Source: Astropecten irregularis (Eukaryota > Echinodermata > Asteroidea > Paxillosida > Astropectinidae). From it: a stretch of DNA of 64,000 nt. Within the stretch, counting starts at the first letter, position 1; every line of letters begins with the position of its first letter. A program made the position numbers and the translations under genes. This document shows positions 38,168 to 49,578 of this stretch, one piece after another. The stretch lies in NCBI GenBank assembly GCA_963971285.1, contig OZ020244.1, positions 18,476,001 through 18,540,000 of the forward strand. The letters are read 5' to 3'. The notes under the pieces are model-generated. The model saw only the letters and a program-made list of their open reading frames with translations, had not been told where the DNA came from and did no database searches.

Positions 38168-38838
38168 TCGGCAAAATGCTAGAAGAACGGACAGACTTTA
38201 ACAATTTAAGTGGACGGTTAATCTTTATTCGCATAGCTTAAATATTCTGGTTTCACCATAAACTCCCAAGTGTCCTATGACAAACACGCCCATGCACCCC
38301 CACACGAGCGACAAGAAGTAGGGGCCTAATTAAAACAGGAATTAATCACGTATAAGTCTTGGGTCTAAGTGGATTGGAAGTATAGATGCGCTCACGTATC
38401 TACTTCAATGCATTTTGACCGCCATTTTAAAAGCTAAAGATTTTGTATATTTACTAAGAACCAAAGTGGTCGTGTGCCTTTTTGTTGCTAGAACAGCTTT
38501 ATATAAAAGCTTTCATACAAATAGACGTCAATTAAACCAAATGCATCCACTCACAAAAAACCCCAAAACAACAACTTTGTATTGACTAAGAGTTTTGCTT
38601 TGGAGTTGGAGTCTGAGGCATGTGTGTAATTCAAACAGCATTCAGAGATGCGAAATGCCGGAATGGACGAAAGAAAATGAGCGATTGCTTTTAAGAATTG
38701 CAGGCGGACAGAAGTGTCTGCTTCCGGGGAAAGTCAATTTTATTGGGACTAAGTGGTCCGCAGGAAACTTGGCTTCTTGCTCAAAACAAAAGAGCCTGAC
38801 ATTTGAGCACCAATCACGCACTGGTCATTTGGGTCTGC
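38168..38838. other. Upstream region of the receptor at 38,997
   Basis: No gene is present. Blocks of this region recur at 42,240-42,800 (for example CAAAGTGG-CG-GTGCCTTT-TGTTG and CGGAAAGTCAATTT-like words), ahead of the related pseudogene, again showing duplication of gene plus promoter. Confidence 0.6.
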
Positions 38839-38849
38839 TATATATAAAG
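38839..38849 (+). promoter_or_regulatory. TATA box of the receptor at 38,997
   Basis: TATATATAAAG lies about 150 bp before the ATG, just after CATTTGGGTCTGC. The same block with TATTTATAC or TATATATG occurs before the copies at 42,959 and 45,531. It is therefore a conserved core promoter of MASNE-type genes. Confidence 0.65.
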
Positions 38850-38996
38850 CTCAATTACAGACTCTGTTCGACAGAGAGAGACGGAACAAATTAGGAACTA
38901 GTGGAGTAAAAACCAACAGGCATCTCTGCATAGAAGTCGCATTAAAGCAGATAAACCTAACAATCATAACGCACTCGTACACACCAGACGTATAGA

Positions 38997-39986
38997 ATGG
39001 CTTCAAACGAAACCACTGTCCATTTCGAGACCGGTTCACCAGAGTCCCTTAGCCCTGTACACTACGCAGTCAACATCATCATCGCCTGCCTGGCTGTGCT
39101 TGGTAACGGCATGGTTATCACCGTCATGCTGCTCAGACGTCGAGTGTTCAGCTCCTTCACAAATCGTCTCATCCTGCACCAGTCCATCATTGACTGCATC
39201 ACCGGGGTTGTATTCTTTGGCCAAAAGGTACTGCGTGCACCAACTACTGTTGTGTCAGTCAAGAATACCTTTTACGATCAATTCCTGTGTCGATTTGTGT
39301 CCACGGACTTGTTAGTTTGGTTACTGACTGTTACCTCGACGTACAACCTCGTCGTCATATCGCTGGAGCGGTTTATGGCAACCTGCTATCCAGTGAAACA
39401 TCGCAACTCTTTCTCCAAGTCCAAACTGAAGTTCGCTGTGGCGATTCCATGGGTAACAGGCTTACTTTATGCCTCGCACATACTGTTCCTGTTTGAAGCA
39501 CGTCTTGGAGAATGTCGACCGATATTCATGGAGCCTGACGTTAGAGCTATCTTCACTTCGGTAGTTGCAGTGACCGAGTACTTTGCTCCCATCACCGTCT
39601 TGATCTACACATACACCAGGATACTCATCGTGTTAACCAAGAAACTTGCGAATCCGGTGAACGGTCAGCAGAATACGATGAGTAAAGCCAAGAAGAACGT
39701 CCTGGTTACGACCCTGCTGATTGGTATCATGTTCGTGGTGTGTTGGACACCGACAGAAGCTTTGTTCATTTACTCCAAAGCTTCAAACACGATAGGCATG
39801 CTGTCCATATGGTACGTACCTTTTACGGCACTGGTGGCTTGCAACATGTTCGTCAATCCGATCATCTACTGCTTCAAGTACGAAAAGTTTCGCTCTCAAT
39901 TGAAAAACCTCGTACTCAAACGATTTCGTAAAAATCAAGTACGGGACGAAGCGACCGTTTCAACAGTCCGCACTGATTGCGATTAA
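38997..39986 (+). CDS. Rhodopsin-type GPCR, MASNE type
   Basis: This intact intronless receptor has 329 residues. Its N-terminus (MASNETTVHFETGS) is shared with 42,959 and 45,531 and has sequon N4. It has GN in TM1, the TM2 aspartate in SIID, FLCRFV before TM3, LERF at the TM3 end, loop-2 GEC, CWTP, NPIIY and tail RFRKNQ. TM3 (LLVWLLTVTS) differs from other copies, while TM4-TM6 resemble the MALN type (EARLGECRPIFMEPD). The upstream TATA block is conserved. It is probably a functional surface receptor of the same putatively chemosensory expansion. Confidence 0.94.
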   Translation: MASNETTVHFETGSPESLSPVHYAVNIIIACLAVLGNGMVITVMLLRRRVFSSFTNRLILHQSIIDCITGVVFFGQKVLRAPTTVVSVKNTFYDQFLCRFVSTDLLVWLLTVTSTYNLVVISLERFMATCYPVKHRNSFSKSKLKFAVAIPWVTGLLYASHILFLFEARLGECRPIFMEPDVRAIFTSVVAVTEYFAPITVLIYTYTRILIVLTKKLANPVNGQQNTMSKAKKNVLVTTLLIGIMFVVCWTPTEALFIYSKASNTIGMLSIWYVPFTALVACNMFVNPIIYCFKYEKFRSQLKNLVLKRFRKNQVRDEATVSTVRTDCD

Positions 39987-40460
39987 TCACCAATTCACTT
40001 GTTTTAATAACCGTGTGTCGGACAGACATCAACGTAAAACTATCGCACAGCGATGGAACTGAACGCATTCAGATCAAGACAAGTTAAACAGTGACTGATT
40101 GCAAAACTGAGATGCACAAACATGTCCACCTCAAAGATGCATTATGTACTGGTTTGAACAGTAAAGAACGCGTTAACCTATATCTACGGCACGAGAAAGA
40201 AGTACAGCCACGTTGATACAGTTATAATTCTCGATTCACAAGGGTAATATTTATTAAATTGTTATAATACTGCCCAGGATAAGTTCTCAGTGCTTTCTGC
40301 ACAGGTATGCCTAAACCTCAAAGAAACTTCAAGGTTCTTATAAGATATTATGACATCCGTAAAAAGTGTTGAACACAATGCCCGATTCAGTTGTCTATGG
40401 TTTGCAATGCACTGGTCATGAGAATATCTGAAGAGGAATCGTCCGGTATTGTATTGTACT

Positions 40461-40604
40461 GTTTATATTCGAGGCACATCTTGGACAATGCCGATCGGCA
40501 CTGTTGGACAGGGGTTTCAAAGTTGTCTACATTTCTGCGATTATCTTGACTGAGTACTTTGTTCCCATCACCGTCTTGATCTACACATACACCAGGATAC
40601 TCAT
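40461..40604 (+). pseudogene. GPCR fragment (loop 2 to TM5)
   Basis: GAGGCACATCTTGGACAATGCCGAT to CACATACACCAGGATACTCAT matches the loop 2-TM5 part of the 45,531 and 50,599 receptors, with frame breaks around CGGCACTGTTGGACAGGGG. Similarity ends at both sides. Confidence 0.85.
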
Positions 40605-41477
40605 AAGAAGCCTAAAGAAATGTGTCGCCATTAATTCACGACGAACATTTCGCATTTTTCTTAAAATGTCTTTAATTGTTTATGTATAATGATATTTTTT
40701 CAGCATCCGTACTTAATGTCATATTTCAATTTGTATCCTTATTCGAAGAATGTACGAACAGACCTCATAACATGTTCCGAATAAAGTGAACCTCATTGTT
40801 TTATACCGTTTCTGTATGGAATGCTTACACCACACCAAGTTAAAATTGTAATGTAGGTATGCATAACAGGGAGGCCTATCTAATTGTTCGGTGTATATAT
40901 ACGTCTCTTTGTGAATAAGTATTAACTACAGTGTAGGTACTATTTGCATTTATTATGTTTACAAGTGTCAATGGTAAAATACATCGTTGTGTTGTACAGA
41001 ATTAAGAACACGCAGTTTGAAAGCACAGAAAGTCATCACTCATACGGCCCCCATCTATTTCATTTGAATCTGTAGACTTGTCTCAATTTGTGAATTAACT
41101 TTGCTATGTCATGGTGCAGGCTGATGAAACCGAAGATGAGGCTAAGAGGTGAACCCAAAGTGGAAGTTTGTCAAACAGGTATACGGTCTAATTTAACGTC
41201 AGAGTCACCAGCTTCAAAATATGGCCATAGTGTCCAGGTCCATACGATTCACCTGACATTTCCCTCAAGCTTCTTCTCTTGCAGTAACTGAATGTTTTTC
41301 CTCTGTACTTAAAAAGTTAATTTTGAACAGGAACTATATGACTATACAAACCAAATATCTTCTTGTTGTGGATATCCATCCCAAATGATAAATAAATCAT
41401 TCGTCACTTATGATTATCAGTTAATATGCAGAATGGTCGGTACCGTATAAGAGTGTGTCTGTCCCTCCTTGAGAACC
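40605..41477. other. Intergenic, no gene seen
   Basis: AT-rich sequence. Around 40,660-40,870 it shares words with 44,130-44,280 (TTTCGCA-TTTTC-TAAAATGTCTTTAA), and around 41,040-41,130 with 49,340-49,410 (ATCTGTAGACTTGTC). It is part of the duplicated GPCR flanks. Confidence 0.5.
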
Positions 41478-41644
41478 AGTGGCCAATTTCATAAAACTGT
41501 TAAGCACAAAAATTTGCTAAGCATGACATTTCTATCTTAATAAAAACAAGGTTAACAACCAAATTTCCATGTGTTGTGTATCACACGAGACATTTTTGTG
41601 CTAAGCACATTTTTGTGCTTAACAGTTTTATGAAATTGGCCTCT
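41478..41644. repeat. MITE, (A)GGGGCCAATTTCATAA family, short copy
   Basis: AGTGGCCAATTTCATAAAAC and its inverted mate ending GAAATTGGCCTCT enclose TTAAGCACAAAAAT repeats. It is shorter than the copies at 33,942 and 52,734, with an internal deletion. Confidence 0.85.
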
Positions 41645-41883
41645 GGGCATATAGGCCCTGAGCTTTCTCTTCTTTACTGTGGTCAGCAGGTATGATGGTT
41701 TGTCGGATATCCTCGTTGGTGATGCGGTCCGTGTATGAGTTGTCAAGGAGTCTTCGGAGAGGTATCTCATCTCTAATGCTTAGAACCTCCTTTGCAGGTC
41801 TGCATTCATTCCTTCTCCCCATGAATCTGCATTTCATTGACAAAAACAAAAGATGAAATTACCTTTAAATTCGCATATCTTAA

Positions 41884-42238
41884 AGGTAGTATCATACTTT
41901 GGTTTTTGTCAATGAAATAATTTGTGGGTAAAAATATCAAGGAAGATACAGTAACAGTCATCTGTGAAAATTTTCAATCCCATTTCGCTGCCCACTTTTT
42001 GAGAAAACAGCGAAAAACGGCCACAGTATTTCTTAAGTCTTTTCTCTTTTATTTTTGATCTTTTTAAAGATCAAAAAGATTTTCGTTTTTTTTTTACTAA
42101 TTTCTGGATAAATACACCATTTCAGGCGGAACAATTATAACAGTATGTTTCTACCACCACCATCTTCATACCCTGTAAGTTATACGTAAATCTGTGAACA
42201 TTTCTGTTTTGGTCTCTTACCAAAGTATGATACTACCT
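41884..42238. repeat. TTAA-flanked MITE, AGGTAGTATCATAC family
   Basis: AGGTAGTATCATACTTTGG and its exact inverted counterpart are flanked by TTAA at 41,880-41,883 and 42,239-42,242. It is non-coding. Its interior (GATCAAAAAGATTTTCGTTT, CTGGATAAATACACCATTTCAGGC) is shared, in inverted orientation, with 52,235-52,601. Confidence 0.88.
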
Positions 42239-42958
42239 TTAAGTATTCTGGTTTCAGCATGAGTTCGCCATGCAGTGTCCCCTGACAAAAACGCCCACAC
42301 GCGCAATCCGCACGAGAGGGACAAACAATTATGAAAATTGAGAATCAATCACGTATAAGACTTGGGTCTATGCATGTACACGTATGTATGCATTGTAACC
42401 GTCTAAAAGGCTTATTTTTTCATCACTAAAAACCAAAGTGGCCGCGTGCCTTTCTGTTGTTGGAAAAGCTATAGAAAAACTTTCATACAAAATATAAGAT
42501 GTCAATTAAACCAAATAGGCTTCATCAAGTCACAAATAGAAAATGCATGTAGGCATAGGCCTATTGCTTCAAAGTTTTGTTTTGGAGTTTGAGGCTAATG
42601 CTCAAACAATAATCCACATACGAAATGAAAAAAAACAATGAGCAAAACGCTTTTAAGTGTTGCGGGCAGGCAAAAATATTTCCTTTCCGGCGGAAGTCAA
42701 TTTCATCGGGACTTAGTGGTCCACAGGAAACTTCGCTTCTTTCTCTCAGCAAAAGAGCCAGATATTAGAACATCAGTCACGTAGCCTACCATTTGGGTCT
42801 ACTATTTATACAGTGCAATTGCAGACTCGGCTGCAGATGGAGACGTGATAAATTCGGAGCAACAGGAGTCCAAATCAACGGCCACATCTTCATAGAAGTC
42901 GCATTACAGCAGATAAACCTAACAATCATAACGCACTCGTACACACCAGACGTGTAGA
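42239..42958. other. Promoter-side flank of a MASNE-type pseudogene
   Basis: It is similar to 38,270-38,996. TCTACTATTTATACAG at about 42,798 stands where the TATA box of 38,997 is. There is no gene. Confidence 0.6.
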
Positions 42959-43516
42959 ATGGCTTCAAACGAAACCACTGTCCATTTCGAGACCGGTTCA
43001 CCAGAGTCGCTTAGCCCTGTACACTATGCAGTCAACATCATCATCACCTGCCTGCCTGGTTATCTCCGGTATGCTACTCAGACGTCGAGTGTTCAGCTCC
43101 TTCACAAATCGTCTCATCCTGCACCAGTCCATTATTGACTGCATAACTGGGGTTGTATTCTTTGGCCAAAAGGTACTGCGTGCACCAGCTACTGTTGTGT
43201 CAGTCAAGAATACCTTTTACGATCAATTCCTGTGTCGATTTGTGTCCACGGACTTGTTAGTTTGGTTACTGACTGTTACCTCGACATACAACCTCGTCGT
43301 CATATCGCTGGAGCGGTTTATGGCAACCTGTTATCCAGTGAAACATCGCAACTCTTTCTCCAAGTCCAAACTGAAGTTTGCTGTGGCGATTCCATGGGTA
43401 ACAGGCTTACTTTATGCCTCGCACATACAGTTCCTGTTTGAAGCTCGTCTTGGAGAATGTCGACCGATATTCATGGAGCCTGATGTTAGAGCTGTCTTCA
43501 CTTCAGCAGTTGCACC
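42959..43516 (+). pseudogene. MASNE-type GPCR, truncated, head-to-head fused
   Basis: It starts like the gene at 38,997 but lacks about 20 bp of TM1 (the CTGTGCTTGGTAACGGC region is missing around 43,055-43,065), which breaks the frame. It is otherwise very similar through TM3, TM4 and loop 2 until 43,516. There the sequence switches strand, continuing with an inverted piece of another receptor. It cannot encode a receptor. Confidence 0.9.
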
Positions 43517-43812
43517 GGATTCGCAAGTTTCTTGGTTAACACGATGAGTATCCTGGTGTATGTGTAGATCAAGACGGTGATGGGAGCAAAGTACTCGGTC
43601 ACTGCAACTACCGAAGTGAAGATAGCTCTGACATCAGGCTCCATGAATATCGGTTGGCATTCTCCAAGACGTGCTTCGAGCAGAAACAGCACGTGTGTTG
43701 CATAAAGGAAGCCTGTTACCCATGGAATCGCCACAGCGAACTTCAGTTTGGACTTGGAGAAAGAGTTTCGATGTTTCACTGGATAGCAGATTGCCATAAG
43801 CCGCTCCAGCGA
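43517..43812 (-). pseudogene. Inverted GPCR fragment (TM3 end to intracellular loop 3)
   Basis: On the minus strand this encodes MAICYPVKHRNSFSKSK through EARLGECQPIFMEPD to TKKLANPV, the MALN/MASNE-like TM4-TM5 region. It is fused tail-to-tail with the plus-strand fragment ending at 43,516, so the two share an inverted repeat of about 200 bp around a 40-bp spacer. The junction suggests foldback-type repair. Confidence 0.88.
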
Positions 43813-44319
43813 GTGCGGTTACTGTCCGTTTATTCATGCCAAAATTCGCATTGGCTTTCGCATGAAGTATATTATGATCCGGGCTATACCCCCTAGTCTG
43901 TTTAGCTGATATCTACCTGTAGACAGAGCATTCTAACTTGTGAAGCCCGTTATAATGCCATGATCTTCTATCGGCTTCTGCCACATGATTAAGGGGGAGA
44001 TTTAATTCCTAAGACTATTACTAGAGATAATGTATAGATACACCTAAGTAAACGTTCCTCTCACTGTTCACAAAGCCCACTTCTCGCATTGTACATGTAT
44101 ACTAACTTGAATACGAAAGTTTAAAGAAATATGACGTCATTAATTCAATGCGAACATTTCGCACTTTTCATAAAATGTCTTTAAGTGTTTATGTATGTTT
44201 CCCAGCATCCGAAGAAAGCTTACATCACACCAACCAAGTTAAAAATGTAATGCAAGTATGCATAATATGGAGGCCTATAGCCTATACTGTTCATACGTCT
44301 CTTGTTGAATAGAAGTATA
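43813..44319. other. Intergenic, no gene seen
   Basis: AT-rich flank. 44,130-44,280 is similar to 40,630-40,870. Confidence 0.5.
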
Positions 44320-44551
44320 CACCGATCCGACGGCGCAACCATAGAGATAGGAAACACCCGCCATTACTGCAGTGTCCCCGCCCGCCGTTAGTCCGGCAAC
44401 AAAAGAATTTATGTCCGCCGCACTCCCATAATCATGGGACGTACACCCTGCAATTAATGCGGCGGAGCGTAAATTCGTTTGTTGTGGGACTGAATGCAGG
44501 CGGGGACACTGCAGTAATGGCGGACAGTATATCGTGCCGTCGGATCGGTCT
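44320..44551. repeat. MITE with long GC-rich inverted arms
   Basis: ACCGATCCGACGGC at the left and GCCGTCGGATCGGT at the right extend into arms of about 100 bp, with CCGCCATTACTGCAGTGTCC, CCGGCAACAAA and ATGTCCGCCGCA paired to their complements across a short loop near 44,430-44,455. It is non-coding and much richer in GC than its flanks. Confidence 0.82.
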
Positions 44552-45530
44552 ATAGTAGGGACTATTTATACAACGCTATAATTAGTGTCATGAGCTATAG
44601 TGCTCGTTTGTATCATCATTGTGCTGTTAACCCAATTGACAATACTCATTATACATGTAGCTTATAATGGCGACGCGCACCAAGAGTGACAAAAATGATT
44701 GATCAGTGGACAAATCCTGTAGCATGCTTTGCTGTTCACTGTGATAACAGTCTCTATTCATAGTTCGTGCCAATGTGAATGTCAGTGCCATATTAGATTT
44801 ATTCATTATAAACTGCTAGCACACCAGATGAAATAAGACAATTACAAAACGTGTTGTAGCTGTAATGACATCAATTTCACATTATGACGTTTATTATGAC
44901 TGCAGTCCAAAAGGTAAATGCATGTAAATAATAAGGTCGCCGCTCACGCCAACAATACGTGGAGTCAGAATAAACCGAATACTCCCTGGGACATAATATT
45001 ACGTCAAGTTTCATAAATGCCATTAATTGCAACCAACCATGTATTTATTATTTCATGTCATTGAATGTCACTTGAGACGTTGTTTCATGAACTTATGCCC
45101 GAGTTTCGTAGCAGACACATGCACATTATCATTAATACATGACCCACACTAACTCAAGATGAGGCAAGATTCCTTTGGTACAGGCATACATGCTGCAATC
45201 GAGTTGCATCGAATTTTATATTGCTTCGACGTTACTATTTAAATGCAGTTCTGTCCTGGGACATAAAGCAATTTTATTTCATTTGGGCTAAGTGGTCCGC
45301 AAGGAATTTGCCGTGTTTCATGAAAAGAGCCTGACGTTTTTTAAACAAGTCACGTACCATTTGGGTTTACTATATATGTCAAGTGCAATTGCAGCTCGGC
45401 TGCAGATGGACAAGACGTGACAAATTAGGAATAAGAGGAGGCCAAACCAACAGCCACATCTACATATAAGTCGAATTACATGAGATAAAGCAGACAGTCA
45501 TAAAACACTCGTACACACCAGACGTATAGA
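44552..45530. other. Duplicated flank and promoter of the receptor at 45,531
   Basis: 44,660-45,250 corresponds to 34,200-34,930 (inverted) and 49,430-50,350. 45,290-45,530 resembles the promoters at 38,750-38,996 and 42,710-42,958, with TATATATG at about 45,370. There is no other gene. Confidence 0.6.
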
Positions 45531-46526
45531 ATGGCTTCAAACGAAACCACTGTCCATTTCGAGACCGCTTCACCAGAGCCCCTTAGCCCTGTACACTATG
45601 CAGTCAACATCATCATCGCCTGCCTGGCTGTGCTTGGTAACGGCATGGTTATCACCGTTATGCTGCTGAGACGTCGAGTGTTCAGCTCCTTCACAAATCG
45701 TCTCATCCTGCACCAGTCCATCATTGACTGTATTACTGGGGTGGTCTTCTTCATCCAGAAGGTAGTTCGTAGTCCTAATACTGTGGTGTCTGTTGATGGT
45801 AATCTGTACGACCAATTCGTGTGTCGATTCTGGGTCTCAGATTTGTTTCTTTGGTTGATGAATGTGACATCTACGTACAACCTCGTCATCATATCGCTGG
45901 AGCGGTTTATGGCAACCTGCTATCCAGTGAAACATCGCAACTCTTTTTCCAAGTCCAAACTGAAGTTTGCTGTATTTATCCCATGGACAATCGGCGTAAT
46001 TTACGGCTTACACTCGGTATTGCAATTCGAGGCACATCTTGGACAATGCCGATTTACAGTCATGGAGACGGGTATCAAAGTTGTCTCAATTTCTGCGATT
46101 GTCCTGACTGAGTACTTTGTTCCCATCGCCGTCTTGATCTACACATACACCAGGATACTCATCGTGTTAACCAAGAAACTTGCGAATCCGGTGAACGGTC
46201 AGCAGAATACGACGAGTACAGCCAAGAAGAACGTCCTCATTACGACCCTGCTGATTGGCATCATGTTTGTGGTGTGCTGGACACCGATAGACGTCTGGTA
46301 CGTTTACTGGACTGTATCTTCAGACACGACAAGACCAAACGTCGTGGTGTACACGTTGTTATCGGGTCTGTTGGCCTGCAACATGTTTGTCAATCCGATT
46401 ATATACTGTTTCAAATACGAACACTTTCGACTGCAATTGAAAGACGTAACCGACCGATTGAGAAGAAACCAGGTGCGTGATGGGGGAAATATTCCGTCAG
46501 TTTCCACCGGGATATCGATCCTCTGA
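45531..46526 (+). CDS. Rhodopsin-type GPCR, recombinant (MASNE front, MSINN-type body)
   Basis: This intact 331-residue intronless receptor carries the MASNETTVHFET N-terminus and promoter of the 38,997 type. From TM2 onward (FIQKVVRSPNTVVSVDG) it follows the 50,599 receptor, including loop 2 (LGQCRFTVMETG), TM7 surroundings (ACNMFVNPIIYCFKYEHF) and tail (RLRRNQVRDGGN). It has GN in TM1, SIID in TM2, LERF, CWTP and NPIIY. The switch lies within the nearly invariant FTNRLILHQSIIDCITGVVFF stretch, which explains how recombination or gene conversion could occur there. The mixed gene would place an MSINN-type ligand pocket under MASNE-type regulation, if expressed. Confidence 0.94.
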   Translation: MASNETTVHFETASPEPLSPVHYAVNIIIACLAVLGNGMVITVMLLRRRVFSSFTNRLILHQSIIDCITGVVFFIQKVVRSPNTVVSVDGNLYDQFVCRFWVSDLFLWLMNVTSTYNLVIISLERFMATCYPVKHRNSFSKSKLKFAVFIPWTIGVIYGLHSVLQFEAHLGQCRFTVMETGIKVVSISAIVLTEYFVPIAVLIYTYTRILIVLTKKLANPVNGQQNTTSTAKKNVLITTLLIGIMFVVCWTPIDVWYVYWTVSSDTTRPNVVVYTLLSGLLACNMFVNPIIYCFKYEHFRLQLKDVTDRLRRNQVRDGGNIPSVSTGISIL

Positions 46527-47430
46527 TGACGATTTCTTAGCAGTAATATGGCAGTAGTTTATCTGAAACGAAGTTTGGATCGTTGTTTTGGATTTGAATC
46601 ATTGTATTTGTGCTGGCACTACTATGTTGTCCCTGGCCTTTTCCCACTCCTGTGCTGATTTATACTTGGAGCTGAAGTCACTTGTGAATTGGAAATCCGT
46701 GGAGCAGTTGATGCTATAATTTTTTTTCTCTACTGTGGTTTGCCCTATATTTAGAAGGTTTTAAAAGGAAGGCAACATATTATCATCATTATTGGCAGCT
46801 CAGTCTCGGCGTGTAAACCGTACGAATGCGGCACCCATTTGCTCTTGGTATCTCGATCCAATCTTCCCTCGGATTGGACGAATTATCTGTCTGGATCATC
46901 TAACTGATGTGACGTCATGTAATAAAAACACGGTCATCATCAAGGCCGTGCACGTTCTCCTTTGTAACTATGTTTACGTTTACAGCTAAACTGAATTATA
47001 AACGTAAGACAAATACTCGAACGATTTCACCGAACTTAACTCCGGAGTGAGCGATAGGGACCTGTCAGTATTCAATTTGCATATACAATGTAGTAGGCAG
47101 GCTTGAGATCGGTACAAAATGCTCAAACACTGATTTGTTTTGCATTCAAGAGTGCGCATGATTGGCACAGGTCGTGATTAAATGTAAATCAGTTGGCTAC
47201 CTCACTCAATGTCTGGGCTTCTTCAATCAGTGTTGAACAGCGAAACCTTGTCGTTTTCACCACCTTATTCGATAAAACTCCATGCACTCGTAGCCACAAT
47301 GCAAATTGATTTCAGACAACTACATGTAAACAGCGTTTCTGACGACGCCTGCCACGGCAACAACAACCCTTTATTTCAGTTAACACATAGAGAAGAGTAC
47401 AGACGTCTGTTTTTCACCGCCAAATGTAAC
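46527..47430. other. Intergenic and promoter flank
   Basis: 46,530-46,900 corresponds to the 3' flank after 51,594 (GGCAGCTCAGTCTCGGC) and, inverted, to 10,760-11,080. 46,900-47,430 is the inverted counterpart of 10,180-10,700 and 36,715-37,460. There is no gene. The open frame running from 47,209 into the receptor is just upstream read-through. Confidence 0.6.
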
Positions 47431-48426
47431 ATGGCTTTGAACAGAACTAGTGGCGATGTAGAGAATAGCATGTACGGTGAAAGATCTCCTTTACTGGACG
47501 CAGTCAACACCATCATCGCCTGCCTGGCTGTGCTTGGTAATGGCATGGTTATCACCGTTATGCTGCTCAGACGTCCAGTGTTCAGCTCCTTCACAAATCG
47601 TCTCATCCTACACCAGTCCATCATTGACTGCATCACCGGGGTTGTATTCTTTGGCCAAAAGGTACTGCGTGGACCAACCACAGTTGCGTCTTTGGAGGGT
47701 ACTTTCTATGATCATTTTGTCTGTCGAGTTGTGGCCTCAGATTTCGTTCTTTGGTTGATGAACGCGACCTCGACGTACAATCTCGTCATCATATCGCTGG
47801 AGCGGTTTATGGCAACCTGCTATCCAGTGAAACATCGCAACTCTTTCTCCAAGTCCAAACTGAAGTTCGCTGTGGCGATTCCATGGGTGATCGGCTTACT
47901 TTATGCAACACACGTGCTGTTCCTGCTCGAAGCACGTCTTGGAGAATGCCAACCGATATTCATGGAGCCTGGTACCACGGTTATCTTCATTTCAGCTGTT
48001 GCAGTGACCGAGTACTTTGCTCCCATCACTGTCTTGATCTACACATATACCCGGATACTCATCGTGTTAACCAAGAAACTTGCGAATCCGGTGAACGGTC
48101 AGCAGAATACGATGAGTAAAGCCAAGAAGAACGTCCTCATTACGACCCTGCTGATTGGCATCATGTTTGTGGTGTGCTGGACACCGACATAGGCCATGTT
48201 CGTTTACTCTACAGCTTCAAACACACCAGGCATCTTGTCCATATGGTACGCACCTTTTACGGCTCTGGTGGCTTGCAACATGTTCGTCAATCCGATCATC
48301 TACTGCTTCAAGTACGAACAGTTTCGATCTCAACTGAAGTACCTCGTTGTCAAACCATTCCGCAGAAACCGAGTGTGGAATGAGGAAGTCATTTCAACTA
48401 TTGATACTGGCGTCTCTCACGGCTGA
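47431..48426 (+). pseudogene. MALN-type GPCR with a single nonsense codon in TM6
   Basis: The full 332-codon length is preserved without indels. TAG at 48,190-48,192 follows CWTPT, where intact copies have GAA or GAG. Everything downstream (NPIIY, the tail to DTGVSHG) remains in frame. The sequence is otherwise close to 35,719 and 9,184, with N4 (NRT), LERF and loop-2 GECQPIFMEPG. It differs from clear relics in having one lesion, so it may be a young pseudogene, a segregating null allele or an assembly/sequencing error. Confidence 0.9.
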
Positions 48427-49578
48427 TCCCTACCTGATTCACCCGGATAACTCGACCGTTTGCTGGATTAAACGCAGAGCTGTGCTCTACAACGATATAC
48501 TGAGGAACTGGAACCAGAAAACGATCGAATTGACAATTGGGCATTTTGTTCTTGAGCGACTGATTAAAGAGCATAATCATATCCTAGCTTTTCTTAGTAA
48601 AATTACCAAGTATATGTGTATGTATAGCCCACACTATTACACATTAAATTCATGCACACACTAGCCGTGATACCGTTCGTTTTCGAAAGTTCACAAACCA
48701 GTTCGTGAACTGTTATCAACTGCATAGTACGATATACATAATGAAGCTGATGATGAAGTTGATATTAATACCGATGTTCCCGTGAAATATTTTCCTCTGA
48801 AATACCGCCAATGTCAAAATGGTTGCATTGAAACCAAGTTCGTCAGTCTCCATTGGCTTGTCGTGACTGCATGGCCACTAACACATTCAATGTTATATAA
48901 GCCTAGTTTCTTGTTTAAGATAGGATTGAACAGTAAAGCCATCTGTCGTAATGATAATAAATAATGGTTTACAAAAATGCAATGTATTTAATTGTTATTA
49001 TTATTTGATTAGTGATGAGAGATTAAAACTCATTGTTAAGTTTCAATTTCAAAGGTCTTTACTCTCAGTAATGGTCAAGCTATTGAAGTGTTAAAAGTTT
49101 CTGTGAAAATATTTTTTTTTAAATGCTATATCACAATTGAGAAAATGTTATGGGAAAACTTAACAAATTGCACCATTTAAATTAATAAAACACATGCAGC
49201 TAAAAGGCACTTCAACAAATTAAATTAGAAACTGTTTTAAGATTTAATTCATTTTCCTCTCAAAAGGTGGGCACCGATTTTGATGAAATTTCAGCAACGA
49301 TTTTGATAGTCATGTTTCTCAAAGGGCCCCCTCTATTTTTCATTTAAATCTGTAGACTTGTCCCAATTCGTAAATTTACATTGCTATGTCATGGAGCAGG
49401 CTGATGGGTTATGAATATTATACTGAACGTGTTTCTCATTATAGCTTATGGCGACGCGCACCAAGAGTGACAAAGTTAATTGATTGGACAAATCCTGTAG
49501 CATGCTTTGCTGTTTACAATGATAACAGTCTCTATACATAGTGCGTGTCAATGTAAATGTCGGTGACAAATTAGATTT
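48427..49578. other. GPCR 3' flank, no gene seen
   Basis: The first 200 bp resemble 53,208-53,400 (CACCCGGATAACTCGACCGTTTGCTGGA), confirming a shared duplicated 3' flank. 49,260-49,560 matches 35,040-34,800 inverted. There is no coding evidence. Confidence 0.6.
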
